DNA of 64,000 bases from VRUE01 sp963698085 (GTDB lineage: Bacteria; Actinomycetota; Thermoleophilia; Solirubrobacterales; 70-9), in the NCBI GenBank assembly GCA_963698085.1, contig OY969122.1, forward strand, positions 1,240,001 to 1,304,000, in the 5' to 3' direction. Positions 49,375 through 57,228 of the stretch are shown piece after piece. A model generated the notes under the pieces. The model searched no databases. It was not told where the DNA came from and worked only from the letters and a program-made list of their open reading frames with translations. Every line of letters starts with the position of its first letter. Position 1 is the stretch's first letter. Position numbers and translations under genes: made by a program.

Positions 49375-50004
49375 ATGGTGTCCCGAATGGAAGCACCGGG
49401 GCCACTTCGCGCCGTTCGCTCTTGGGAAGAGGTGGAGCCGGACCGTAGCGCGGACGCCGACGTCTTCGAGGCGATGCTGCTGAGCGTCGGCGAGATCGGC
49501 TACGCGAGGACGACGGTGCGCGAGGTCGCCGACCGGGCCCGCATCACCCAGGACCGCTTCCACCGCCGCTTCGGCAGCAAAGAGGCGTGCTTCGCGCGAG
49601 CCTACGAAGGCGCCGCCGAGGAGCTCGCCAAGCAGGTGCGGGGCGCCTGCGGCGAAGCGACGAGCTGGCGCGAGGGATTCCGCTCCGGCCTGGCCGAGCT
49701 GCTGCGCTTCGTCGTCGAGCAGCCGCTGCTGGCGAAGGCTCTGCTGATCGAGGTGCGGGCGGCGCGAGGCGATGCCTGGGTCAAGCACCAGGAGATCGTC
49801 GAGCGCCTCACCACCGTCCTCGACAGCGCCCGCGATGAGCCCGGCGCCCGCCCCGGCGCCAGCCCGATGACCGCCGGCTTCGTCGCCGGCGCAATCGAGG
49901 AATCGCTCAGCATCGAGATCGCCGCCGGCCGCGCCGAAGGAGTGCAACTCCTCCTCGACGACCTCACCCACCTCGCCTTCCTGCAGCTCTTCGGCGAGGA
50001 GTAG
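49375..50004 (+). CDS. TetR/AcrR-family regulator
   Basis: The 209-residue TetR protein has a helix-turn-helix at about 30-75 (AMLLSVGEIGYARTTVREVA, RARITQDRFHRRFGSKEACF). It ends in LTHLAFLQLFGEE rather than the PYLG tail of its neighbours, and has no GRHG leader, so it belongs to a different branch. It is divergent from the gene at 48620 and shares the TTGGGAA operator region. It is convergent with the ATPase gene at 50023, with an 18 bp gap. Confidence 0.9.
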   Translation: MVSRMEAPGPLRAVRSWEEVEPDRSADADVFEAMLLSVGEIGYARTTVREVADRARITQDRFHRRFGSKEACFARAYEGAAEELAKQVRGACGEATSWREGFRSGLAELLRFVVEQPLLAKALLIEVRAARGDAWVKHQEIVERLTTVLDSARDEPGARPGASPMTAGFVAGAIEESLSIEIAAGRAEGVQLLLDDLTHLAFLQLFGEE

Positions 50005-50022
50005 GGAGAAAGCGGCTTCGCC

Positions 50023-51390
50023 TCAGAAGACGTCCTCGGCGGTTATCGCGAGCACATCGTCGGCGCCATCGATTCGTTCGCGGGCGCAGATGGCATAGCG
50101 GGGCTCGGCCGCGAGGCGCGGCAGCGCCGCCGACTTCCGCTCCAGCTCCGCGCGCAGGCGCGCCGCGTTGACCCGTTTTGCCCACTTCGCCTCGCCGACC
50201 AGCACGGCCTCACGCCGGTGGCCGGCGAGCGCCACGGCGTCGATCTCGGTCGGATCCTCGGCGCTGGTCCAGAAGGGCCCAATCCCGACGACGTCGCCGC
50301 CCAGCTCACCGGCTGCCGCGCGCAGGCGCAGGTGGTCGCGGAACGCGGCCTCCCAGGGGACGCCCATGTGGTCGTCGAGCGACTTCAGCAGGACCGGCAG
50401 GATGCTCTGCCCCAGACCCCTCTCTATCTCCGGCCGGAAGCGGTCGAGCAGGCCGAGCCAGAAGGCAAGGAAGTTGTCGGCGATCCGGTAGACCCGCCGC
50501 CGCGTGCGGCGCGGGTCCTCGGTGACCGGCACGATGCGCTCGATCAGGCGCAGAGCGACGAGCCGCTCGAGCGTCCGCGCGGGATCGGCACGAACGGCCT
50601 GTTCGATCTCGTTGAAGCGCGTGCGGCCGGTGGCGATCGCGTAGAGCACCTGCCGAGCCAGCTCACCACCCTCCCCCTCGGTGGCGAGCACCAGCTGGCC
50701 CTCGGTGAGGAGCTGCCCCCCCGGCGTGCAGGCGAGACGAGCGAGGTTGACCCGGGGGCTGGCGTGCTGGTCCCACCACTCGAGATAGAGGGGCATGCCC
50801 CCCACCAGGCCCCAGACCAGCGCGCGCTGGGCCGGTCGCAGCGCCGGCAGCATCTGCGCTGCCTCGTGAGGACGGAAGGGGTGGAGCAGAAGCGCGAGAT
50901 CGAGGCGGCCATAGAGCGGCGCGCGCTCCTCCTGCATCGCCTCCATCGTGCGCACGGCCGAGCCGCAGAGCAACAGCTTCAGCTTGCTGCGCGAGCGAAC
51001 GCGGTCCCAGGCGGCGCGCAGCAGGCTCGGCAGCTCCGGCGAGGTCTCGACCAGGGCGGGCCACTCGTCGAGGACGAGGAGAAGGGGGCGATCGGCCGCG
51101 AGGCTCGCCATCGTCTCGAGGGCGTCATCCCAGTCGGCGAACGGACGCTCGGCGGGGTCGCGGAAGGTCCACGCCAGGTGCGGCAGAGCGGCACGGGAGA
51201 GCGCCGCGAGCTCGGCGGCAGCCGGGCGGCCGCCGCCGGTGTGGAAGACGGTCGGGCGATCGGCCGCGAAGTGCTGGATCAGCGCCGTCTTGCCCACACG
51301 GCGGCGTCCCCAGACCACGCCGAGCGCCGCAGCAGGTCCGCTCCACCACGTGTCCAGCTGCTTCAGCTCCTCGATTCGGTTGACGAACAT
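50023..51390 (-). CDS. ATPase with DUF234 nuclease-like C-terminus
   Basis: The 455-residue protein has an N-terminal P-loop domain with GRRRVGKT (28-35), Walker B LLLVLDEWP and sensor LLLCGSAVRTM, typical of the archaeal-type ATPase family. A winged-helix region is followed by a DUF234 domain (about 325-455), in which DPTEIDAVAL and VLVGEAKW provide a PD-(D/E)xK-type Asp and ExK pair. These proteins occur widely and are of uncertain function, though nuclease activity has been proposed. It sits between TetR genes and pyrF. Confidence 0.85.
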   Translation of the reverse strand: MFVNRIEELKQLDTWWSGPAAALGVVWGRRRVGKTALIQHFAADRPTVFHTGGGRPAAAELAALSRAALPHLAWTFRDPAERPFADWDDALETMASLAADRPLLLVLDEWPALVETSPELPSLLRAAWDRVRSRSKLKLLLCGSAVRTMEAMQEERAPLYGRLDLALLLHPFRPHEAAQMLPALRPAQRALVWGLVGGMPLYLEWWDQHASPRVNLARLACTPGGQLLTEGQLVLATEGEGGELARQVLYAIATGRTRFNEIEQAVRADPARTLERLVALRLIERIVPVTEDPRRTRRRVYRIADNFLAFWLGLLDRFRPEIERGLGQSILPVLLKSLDDHMGVPWEAAFRDHLRLRAAAGELGGDVVGIGPFWTSAEDPTEIDAVALAGHRREAVLVGEAKWAKRVNAARLRAELERKSAALPRLAAEPRYAICARERIDGADDVLAITAEDVF

Positions 51391-51414
51391 GAGAGGAGCT
51401 TACCTACAGGAGGT

Positions 51415-51439
51415 GTCGCCGACGCTGAATGTCGGCGAC
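51415..51439. repeat. 9-bp inverted repeat upstream of pyrF
   Basis: GTCGCCGAC (51415-51423) pairs perfectly with GTCGGCGAC (51431-51439) across 7 bases, between the ATPase start and pyrF. A further GCATGTCGGC follows. It could be an operator, a leader hairpin or another small palindromic element. Confidence 0.5.
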
Positions 51440-51483
51440 GTTGCATGTCGGCTACCACGGCGCCGGGCATATACGCTGCGGAC

Positions 51484-52326
51484 ATGGACCGGGGCGACTC
51501 TTGCGCAGAGCTGCTGGTGGGGCACTTCGACGCGGGAAAGCACTTGGCCATCGGCCTCGATCCCGATCCGGAGCTGATCCCAGAGGCGGTTGCGCCGAGA
51601 GCGGCTTCCGGCGAGCGGGTGGTCGAGTTCAACAGGCGGATCGTCGAAGCGACCGCCGGCCTTGCCTGCGCCTACAAGCCGAACTCCGCCTTCTACGAGG
51701 CACTCGGAGGGGAGGGTTTCTGGGCGCTCGAGCAGACGATCGCGGCGATTCGCGAGCACGTCCCAGACGCCGCCGTCATCCTCGACGCCAAGCGGGCCGA
51801 CATCGGCTCGACCAACGCCGGCTACGTCGCCGCGGCCTTCGACCAGCTCGGCGCCGACGCGGTCACGGTCCACCCCTACCTCGGCGGCGAGGCGCTCCGC
51901 CCCTTCCTCGAACGCACCGACAAGCTCGTCTTCGTCCTCGCCCGTACCTCTAATCCGGGCGCGGGCGAACTCCAGGACCTCGAGGATCGCGACGGCGTGC
52001 CCCTCTACCGCCACGTCGCCAGCGCCGTTGCCGGCGACTGGAACGCGGCGGGCAACTGCGGCCTCGTTGTCGGCGCCACCTACCCGGAGGAGATGCGGGC
52101 GATCCGCGATGACATCCCACCGACGATGCCGATCCTGGTCCCGGGCGTGGGCGCCCAGGGCGGCGACGTCGCAGCGGTGGTCAAGGCCAACTGCGATGCC
52201 GGCAGCAACGCCTTCCTAATTGCCGCCTCGCGCTCGATCATCTACGCCTCCTCAGACGAGGACTTCGCCGACGCTGCCCGCACCGCCGCCGAGTCGCTCG
52301 ACGGCGAGATCCGCGGCGCGGCCTAG
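51484..52326 (+). CDS. pyrF: orotidine 5'-phosphate decarboxylase
   Basis: This 280-residue TIM-barrel enzyme matches the longer (type 2) OMP decarboxylases. It has HLAIGLDPDPELIP at the N-terminus, the catalytic VILDAKRADIGST with the Lys/Asp pair, and a C-terminal ILVPGVGAQGGD phosphate loop. It makes UMP, the last step of pyrimidine synthesis. Its location among regulators instead of the other pyr genes is unusual. ATG 51484 follows a palindromic leader. The convergent TetR fusion gene overlaps its stop by 4 bp. Confidence 0.93.
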   Translation: MDRGDSCAELLVGHFDAGKHLAIGLDPDPELIPEAVAPRAASGERVVEFNRRIVEATAGLACAYKPNSAFYEALGGEGFWALEQTIAAIREHVPDAAVILDAKRADIGSTNAGYVAAAFDQLGADAVTVHPYLGGEALRPFLERTDKLVFVLARTSNPGAGELQDLEDRDGVPLYRHVASAVAGDWNAAGNCGLVVGATYPEEMRAIRDDIPPTMPILVPGVGAQGGDVAAVVKANCDAGSNAFLIAASRSIIYASSDEDFADAARTAAESLDGEIRGAA

Positions 52327-53681
52327 TCGCTCTTGGCGATCTCGGCCGCCTCGGCGCTGCCGAGGTACGGCGTCAGGGTGAACTCGACCAGGTCGGGGAG
52401 CAATTCCTCCAGCTCTTCAGTCTTGCCGGCGATGATGCGGCGTGAGATCAGCGAGACCATGCCGCCGACCAGAGCTTCCTCGGTAGTCGGCGAGAGCCGC
52501 GAGAGGACCTCCGGCGGGCGACCCTCGCGACCCTCCTGGAAATAGGGAACGAAGCTCTGGATCGCAGCGTCGTAGCGCTCGACCACGGCCGGGCCGGCGA
52601 CCAGCGCCTCGACCATGCAGAGGCGGGCCAGGTTCGGCTCGGCGGCGAGGAACTGCAGCATCGCGTCAATCCCGGCCTTGATCGCTTCCGGCCACTCCTC
52701 GGTCTCGTCGAAGGCCGCCGAGACGCGCTCGCGCAGCTCTTTCATCACCGTGTCGTAAGCGGCGACGAAGCACTCGTCCTTGCTCGAGAAGTGCTCGTAG
52801 AACGTTCGTCGAGAGACCGCCGCGGCACGGGTGATGTGGGCGATCGTCGTGCCCGAGTAGCCGTGCTCGGCGATCGCCTCGGCGATCCCCGCGATCAGGC
52901 GCTCCCGCTGGTTATGAGTGACGAACTCGCGCGGCAGGCCGTGCCGGCCCGGGGGCAGGCGCGCCAACTCGGGCGGATAGTCCTCCGCCCCGTCAGACGG
53001 CGGGCTCTCTGATTTGCCGCTGCGTTTCCGAGCCACACCGCGAGCATATCCCTCCGGCGGGCCGGAGTTCCGGCTCAGCTCGGCCATAGCCGCCTCGATA
53101 CCCAAATACGGCATCACCGCCGCCGACATCAGCTGCGGCACCAGATCGGGTAGCTCATCGACCGCGCCGCGCACCACCCGCGAGTAGATCTGGCCGTAGG
53201 CGGAGCCGGCGAGCGCCTCGGCTGTGGTGTGGGGGACGGCCTCGGGGTCCTCCATCTCCTGGCGGCCGGCGTCGATCAGCGAGGCGATCACCCGCATCGT
53301 CATGTCGCGGCGGGCACGGGCAGCGTCGCCGGCGGCCAGCACCTCGACACCGAAGGAGGCGCGGCAGGGGTCGCTACTGAGGCCCTCGATCACCTGGTAG
53401 GCGACGGCACGGAGGCGGTCGGGCCACTCTTCACAGCTCTCATAGGCACTGACCATCGTTTCCAGGCACTGCTCGTTCTGCTCCTGCCAGGCGGAAAGGA
53501 AGCAGTCGTACTTGCCGCGGAAGTGGCGGTCGAAGGCGGGGCGGTCAAGCCCCGCTCGGTCGAGGATCGACTCGATCGTCGTTTCGCCGTAGCCGCGCTC
53601 GGCGGCGATCTCGATCAGGGCTTCGACGATCAGGGCGCGCTCGGAGCTGCCGGTCCGATCGCGGGTCTCGGTGTCGAGCAC
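52323..53681 (-). CDS. tandem fusion of two TetR-family regulators
   Basis: The 452-residue protein contains two complete TetR proteins in one chain. The first helix-turn-helix lies at 17-63 (ALIVEALIEIAAERGYGETT, RPAFDRHFRGKYDCFLSAW) with its ligand domain to about 200, ending VMPYLGIEAA. After a linker (205-240) the second begins at the leader LPPGRHGLPREFVTHNQRERL, with a helix-turn-helix at 258-306 and a ligand domain ending LTPYLGSAEAAEIA. A single chain with two DNA-binding units could bind a site without dimerising. It lies 31 bp after the TetR gene at 53713 and is probably co-transcribed. Confidence 0.9.
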   Translation of the reverse strand: MLDTETRDRTGSSERALIVEALIEIAAERGYGETTIESILDRAGLDRPAFDRHFRGKYDCFLSAWQEQNEQCLETMVSAYESCEEWPDRLRAVAYQVIEGLSSDPCRASFGVEVLAAGDAARARRDMTMRVIASLIDAGRQEMEDPEAVPHTTAEALAGSAYGQIYSRVVRGAVDELPDLVPQLMSAAVMPYLGIEAAMAELSRNSGPPEGYARGVARKRSGKSESPPSDGAEDYPPELARLPPGRHGLPREFVTHNQRERLIAGIAEAIAEHGYSGTTIAHITRAAAVSRRTFYEHFSSKDECFVAAYDTVMKELRERVSAAFDETEEWPEAIKAGIDAMLQFLAAEPNLARLCMVEALVAGPAVVERYDAAIQSFVPYFQEGREGRPPEVLSRLSPTTEEALVGGMVSLISRRIIAGKTEELEELLPDLVEFTLTPYLGSAEAAEIAKSD

Positions 53682-53712
53682 TAGCGCATGGGACCCCCGA
53701 TCCCTGCCCTGG

Positions 53713-54396
53713 CTACCTGTCGGTGGTTGGAGACGCGGGTGCCTCGGCGGCCGTGCGCTTGGCCGCCTCGGCGCCGACGTAGGGGGTGAGCGAGAACTCG
53801 ACCAGCTCGGGGAGAAGTTGCTCGATCTCCTCCACCTGTCCCATCACTATGCGCTGATAGATGATCCAGAAGATCCCGCCGACGATCGTCTCCTCGAGTG
53901 TCCCCGGCAGGTCCTCGCCCTTCGCCGCAACCTTGCGGCCCATGCGGAAGAGCGGCACGAAGGCCTGGATCGAGCGTTCGTAGCGCTCGACCGCGGCCGG
54001 GCCGGCGGAGAGGGCCTCGACGATGCAGGTGCGGGCCAGTGCCGGCTCGGTCGCTACGTAATGGAGGAAGGCGGCGAGGCCGGAGTTGACCCGCGCCGGC
54101 CAGCTGTCGACCCGGCTGGCGGCGTCGACGACGCGGCGCAGCGCCTCTTTGACCGCGAACTCCGAGGCGGCGAGAAAGCAATCTTCCTTAGAGGAGAAAT
54201 TCTCGTAAAAAGTGTTGCGGGCGATGCCGGCGCGGCGGACGATGTCGGCCACGGTGACGGCGCGGTAGCCCTTCTCGACGGTCTCCTCGGCGAGGGCGGA
54301 GATGATGCGGGCGCGCTGATGCTGGGTGATGAACTCACGAGGCAGAGGATGCCTTCCTGGCGGCATCCTCGTTGCCTGGGTAACACGATCAGCCAC
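53713..54396 (-). CDS. TetR/AcrR-family regulator
   Basis: The 227-residue TetR protein has the leader MPPGRHPLPREFITQHQRARI, a helix-turn-helix at about 30-77 (RAGIARNTFYENFSSKEDCF) and the tail FSLTPYVGAEAAKRTA. Both ends are strikingly similar to the second half of the fused gene at 52323, so it is a recent duplicate. It is divergent from the TetR gene at 54511 across 114 bp and is the first gene of a two-gene unit with the fusion. Confidence 0.92.
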   Translation of the reverse strand: MADRVTQATRMPPGRHPLPREFITQHQRARIISALAEETVEKGYRAVTVADIVRRAGIARNTFYENFSSKEDCFLAASEFAVKEALRRVVDAASRVDSWPARVNSGLAAFLHYVATEPALARTCIVEALSAGPAAVERYERSIQAFVPLFRMGRKVAAKGEDLPGTLEETIVGGIFWIIYQRIVMGQVEEIEQLLPELVEFSLTPYVGAEAAKRTAAEAPASPTTDR

Positions 54397-54510
54397 GCAA
54401 GCCAGGCTACTCCCGGCCCAAAGAGATTCAAGCTGGACGAATTGGCGATATACCGCTACAGTACCGGAGTCCAGACAACCTGTTCCCTAGATCGAGAGGA
54501 AGGGGTAACG

Positions 54511-55209
54511 ATGGGGAGGCAGGCCGCAACCAACGTCCAGGCAGGGGCTGAGGGGACCGGCAGGACCAGGGTAGTGGAATCACTCCCCCACTCCCCCAAG
54601 CTCGAGCTTGTGAATTCCTCCAAGCGCGAAAAGATTCTCGAGGGAATGCTGGAGGCGGTCGGCGCCGAGGGCTACGACGCCACCTCTGTACGCACGGTTC
54701 TGGACCGAACCGGGCTCTACCGGCAGGCCTTCTACGACAACTTCGCCGATAAGGACGCCTGTTACCTGGCGGCGCTCGAGATGGGAATCGCCCGCCTCGA
54801 AAGCGTCGTGATCAGGTCTGCGGCGAGCGAGGAATCGTGGCGCGGCAAGCTGCGGGCGGGGCTCGGCGGGCTGCTCGACCAGCTCGATGCCGAGCCGGAC
54901 TTCGGCCGCGGCGTGATCGTCGAGGTCCACGCGGCGGGCCCCGAGGCGTTGGCAAGAAGGGCCGAAGCGATGAAAAGGGCGGCCGATTTCATCGATCTGG
55001 CACGTGAGGAAACTGAGGAGGCCGAGTCGCCGCCGCAGATCGCCCCCGAGGGCATCGTCGCCGGCATCCACGCGATCGTCCATTCACGGCTCTCCACCGG
55101 GGCAACCGAGGGCTTCCGCGCGCTGCTGCCGGAGTTCATGTACTTCGCCGTACTGCCCTACTTCGGGGCCGAGGCTGCTAGCGCCGAGATGCAGGCCGCG
55201 CGCGTCTAA
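54511..55209 (+). CDS. TetR/AcrR-family regulator
   Basis: This 232-residue TetR protein has an unusually long, Gly/Ala-rich N-terminal extension (about 1-35) before the helix-turn-helix at 38-85 (REKILEGMLEAVGAEGYDAT, RTGLYRQAFYDNFADKDACY). It ends FAVLPYFGAEAASAEM. ATG 54511 is supported by GAGGAAGGGG upstream, whereas the longer upstream frame would run through the divergent TetR gene. The ligand domain shares the PYFG tail of the cluster. Confidence 0.9.
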   Translation: MGRQAATNVQAGAEGTGRTRVVESLPHSPKLELVNSSKREKILEGMLEAVGAEGYDATSVRTVLDRTGLYRQAFYDNFADKDACYLAALEMGIARLESVVIRSAASEESWRGKLRAGLGGLLDQLDAEPDFGRGVIVEVHAAGPEALARRAEAMKRAADFIDLAREETEEAESPPQIAPEGIVAGIHAIVHSRLSTGATEGFRALLPEFMYFAVLPYFGAEAASAEMQAARV

Positions 55210-55231
55210 ACCTTTTGTCTGCGAGAAGTCG

Positions 55232-55270
55232 TTGGACAGGTCGCCAGCGCTGCCCTACATTGGGTGGCGA
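55232..55270 (+). promoter_or_regulatory. promoter of the TetR gene at 55270, leaderless
   Basis: TTGGAC (55232-55237), an 18-base spacer and TACATT (55256-55261) form a sigma-70-like promoter whose start point would fall at the ATG of 55270, giving a transcript with no leader. Confidence 0.45.
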
Positions 55271-55947
55271 TGGATTCGCCTTCCACTTCGAATCCTGACG
55301 CACCGCTCGACCGTCACGGTTTGCCTCGCGCATACAGCATCCGGTCCGAGCGCGAGCGGCTGCTGGAGGCAATGGTGAGGATGTCGGCGGCGAAGGGCTA
55401 CGAGGCGACGACGGTAGCGGACGTGATCGAGTATGCCGGCGTCTCGCAGGAGACCTTCGACGAGATGTTCGAGAGCAAGGAGGCCTGCTTCCTCGAGGCC
55501 TACGACGCGGTCTTCGACGTGCTGGTGGCGCACGTCACGGCGGCCTTCGTGGCGGCCTCGGACGAGCCCTGGCCGGAGCAGATAGCGGCCGGGCTGGGGG
55601 CGCTGGTCGAGCTGCTCGCGATGGAGGCGGACATCGCACGGATGGCGATGGTCGAGGTGACGGCGGCAGGCGACGACGCGCGCGAGCGCTACCGCACAAT
55701 GCTGACTCGCTTCACGCCCTTCCTCGAGAAGGGCCGCACCTACTCAGGGCAGAGCGAGGAGCTGCCGGCGGACACGGCCCGCTTCGCAATCGGCGGCGCC
55801 ACCTCGATGATCTTCGACGAGGTCCGCGCCGGCCGTGGCCCGGAGCTGAAGCGACTCCTGCCCGACCTGGTCTTCGCCGTGCTGATGCCTTATCTGGGGC
55901 CGGAAGCGGCCGAAGACGAGATGCGGCGGGTAACGCGCGAGGGATGA
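55270..55947 (+). CDS. TetR/AcrR-family regulator
   Basis: This TetR protein of about 225 residues has its helix-turn-helix at 30-75 (RLLEAMVRMSAAKGYEATTV, YAGVSQETFDEMFESKEACF) and the tail AVLMPYLGPEAAEDEM. ATG 55270 is favoured over GTG 55264 by the nearby promoter. Its stop codon lies in the left arm of a 111-bp nested inverted repeat that separates it from the convergent crotonase gene. It is the last TetR gene of the cluster. Confidence 0.9.
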   Translation: MDSPSTSNPDAPLDRHGLPRAYSIRSERERLLEAMVRMSAAKGYEATTVADVIEYAGVSQETFDEMFESKEACFLEAYDAVFDVLVAHVTAAFVAASDEPWPEQIAAGLGALVELLAMEADIARMAMVEVTAAGDDARERYRTMLTRFTPFLEKGRTYSGQSEELPADTARFAIGGATSMIFDEVRAGRGPELKRLLPDLVFAVLMPYLGPEAAEDEMRRVTREG

Positions 55948-56056
55948 GGGAGACGGGTAGGGGCTCCACTTAACTTTTTTTGAAGACGGCCCGCCGCCGT
56001 CCGAGAACGCCGCAACAAAAAAAGTACAAGACGTTCCGCCCCTACCCGTCTCCCTC
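55946..56056. repeat. 111-bp nested inverted repeat between convergent genes
   Basis: The outer arms GAGGGAGACGGGTAGGGGC (55946-55964) and 56038-56056 are perfectly complementary. Inside lie ACTTTTTTTG (55973-55982) with CAAAAAAAGT (56016-56025), and GACGGC (55985-55990) with GCCGTC (55996-56001). Both flanking stop codons touch the arms. It can act as a bidirectional terminator, but it is far longer than needed and shares GGGTAGGGG with the element at 63120. Confidence 0.85.
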
Positions 56057-56808
56057 TATATCCCTTGTCCGTGACGGCCTTCGCCAGCTGCAAAACGGGC
56101 TGCGCCCTGAACTGCGATGTCCAGGACCTGGTTGCCCAGCTTTGCCTCTAAGGCTAGGCCATCGGACAGGGGTTGGCCGAAGCCTTCTATGGCGGCTTGG
56201 CGGTCGGCGAGCATCGTCTCTTGGGGGAAGGATGCGATTCGCTCGGCTAGCTCCAGGGCGCGGTCCAGGTGGTGGCCTGGCTCGACCACCTCGTTGACTA
56301 GGCCGATCTCCTTCGCCTCATCCGCCTTCACGGGGCGGCCGGTGAGGATTAGCTCGAGGGCGCGGCCCATGCCGACGACGCGCGGTAGCCGCTGCGTGCC
56401 GCCGTCGAGCAAGGGCACTCCCCAGCGGCGCTCGAAGAGGCCGAAGGTCGTTTGCGGCGTGGCGAGCCGCATGTCGCACCAGAGCGAGAGCTCGACCCCG
56501 CCGGCCAGGCACCAGCCGTCGACCGCGGCGATCGCCGGCTTGGCGGGGGTGAGGCGAGTGGGACCCATCGGCCCGTCCGGGTGGCTGACGTCGAGGTTCA
56601 TCGCCTTCAGGTCAGCGCCGGCGCAGAAGGCCTCGCCGCCGGCGCCGGTCAGGACCAGCACGCGGGCGCCGTCGTCAGCCTCGAAGTCTTTGAGACCCTG
56701 GCGAAACGCCTCTGCGGCGGCGGCGTCGATCGCGTTGCGGCGCTCTGAGCGGTCGATGGTGAGAACTGCGGCGGCCCCAACTCGCTCGTAACGCAGTTCG
56801 TCCGTCAT
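56056..56808 (-). CDS. enoyl-CoA hydratase/isomerase (crotonase) family protein
   Basis: The 250-residue protein is a crotonase. The oxyanion-hole segments FCAGADLKAMNL and GWCLAGGVELSLWCDM are intact, and FGLFERRWGVPLLDGGTQRLP is typical. It would hydrate or isomerise enoyl-CoA esters in fatty acid or aromatic catabolism. The start at 56808 (MTDELRYERV) is chosen because the family begins there. A 420-bp stretch with several hairpins separates it from the divergent metF. Confidence 0.9.
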   Translation of the reverse strand: MTDELRYERVGAAAVLTIDRSERRNAIDAAAAEAFRQGLKDFEADDGARVLVLTGAGGEAFCAGADLKAMNLDVSHPDGPMGPTRLTPAKPAIAAVDGWCLAGGVELSLWCDMRLATPQTTFGLFERRWGVPLLDGGTQRLPRVVGMGRALELILTGRPVKADEAKEIGLVNEVVEPGHHLDRALELAERIASFPQETMLADRQAAIEGFGQPLSDGLALEAKLGNQVLDIAVQGAARFAAGEGRHGQGI

Positions 56809-57228
56809 CGCCGCTGGGAGTCTGCCCGAAATCAACGGTAGGGAGCGGGCGGGCTAGTCGCGGCGTACCTCCGGGTCTCGCCGACGACGCCCGACTCCCC
56901 GGGTACGCCCCGGCGCGCCGCGGTCATCAGGGCAGGCGCTGGATGACCGACCGCCAAGCTAGAGACACCCTCGGACGCCGTACGGTTTCGGGCATACAAA
57001 AAGCAACCGGGGGTGGCGCCCAAAGCCTGCCTCGCGCGTAGCCTTCGCACGTAGAAGCTCTTTGCGCCACCTTCAAGACGGTGTCCCGCTGGCTTCCGCG
57101 GGTCCTGTCTTTCCCAGTCGCAGGATCAACTTAGCTCGGGGCACCGGCTGTGTCCAGGGGTGAGCCGAGCACGATCCCGCAAAGTCCGGGAAATCGCTAC
57201 CTACCCAAGGGATGGCTACCCTGCGCAG
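56809..57228. other. 420-bp noncoding region with three hairpins between crotonase and metF genes
   Basis: No gene is visible here. Three stems are: GGCGTACC (56862-56869) with GGTACGCC (56902-56909); GGTCATC (56922-56928) with GATGACC (56942-56948); and GGTGGCG...CAAAG near 57012 with CTTTGCGCCACC ending 57071, with a two-base bulge. I do not see the conserved core of a SAM-I or SAH riboswitch. It may hold both divergent promoters and a structured metF leader. Confidence 0.5.

Noticed and set aside
56922..56948. SAM-IV-like closing stem (GGTCATC ... GATGACC)
   Set aside because: The loop is only 13 bases and lacks the conserved riboswitch core.
57012..57071. tRNA-like stem (GGTGGCG ... CGCCACC)
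   Set aside because: The arms are only 60 bases apart, and there is no T-loop consensus or cloverleaf. It is a hairpin of the metF leader region.
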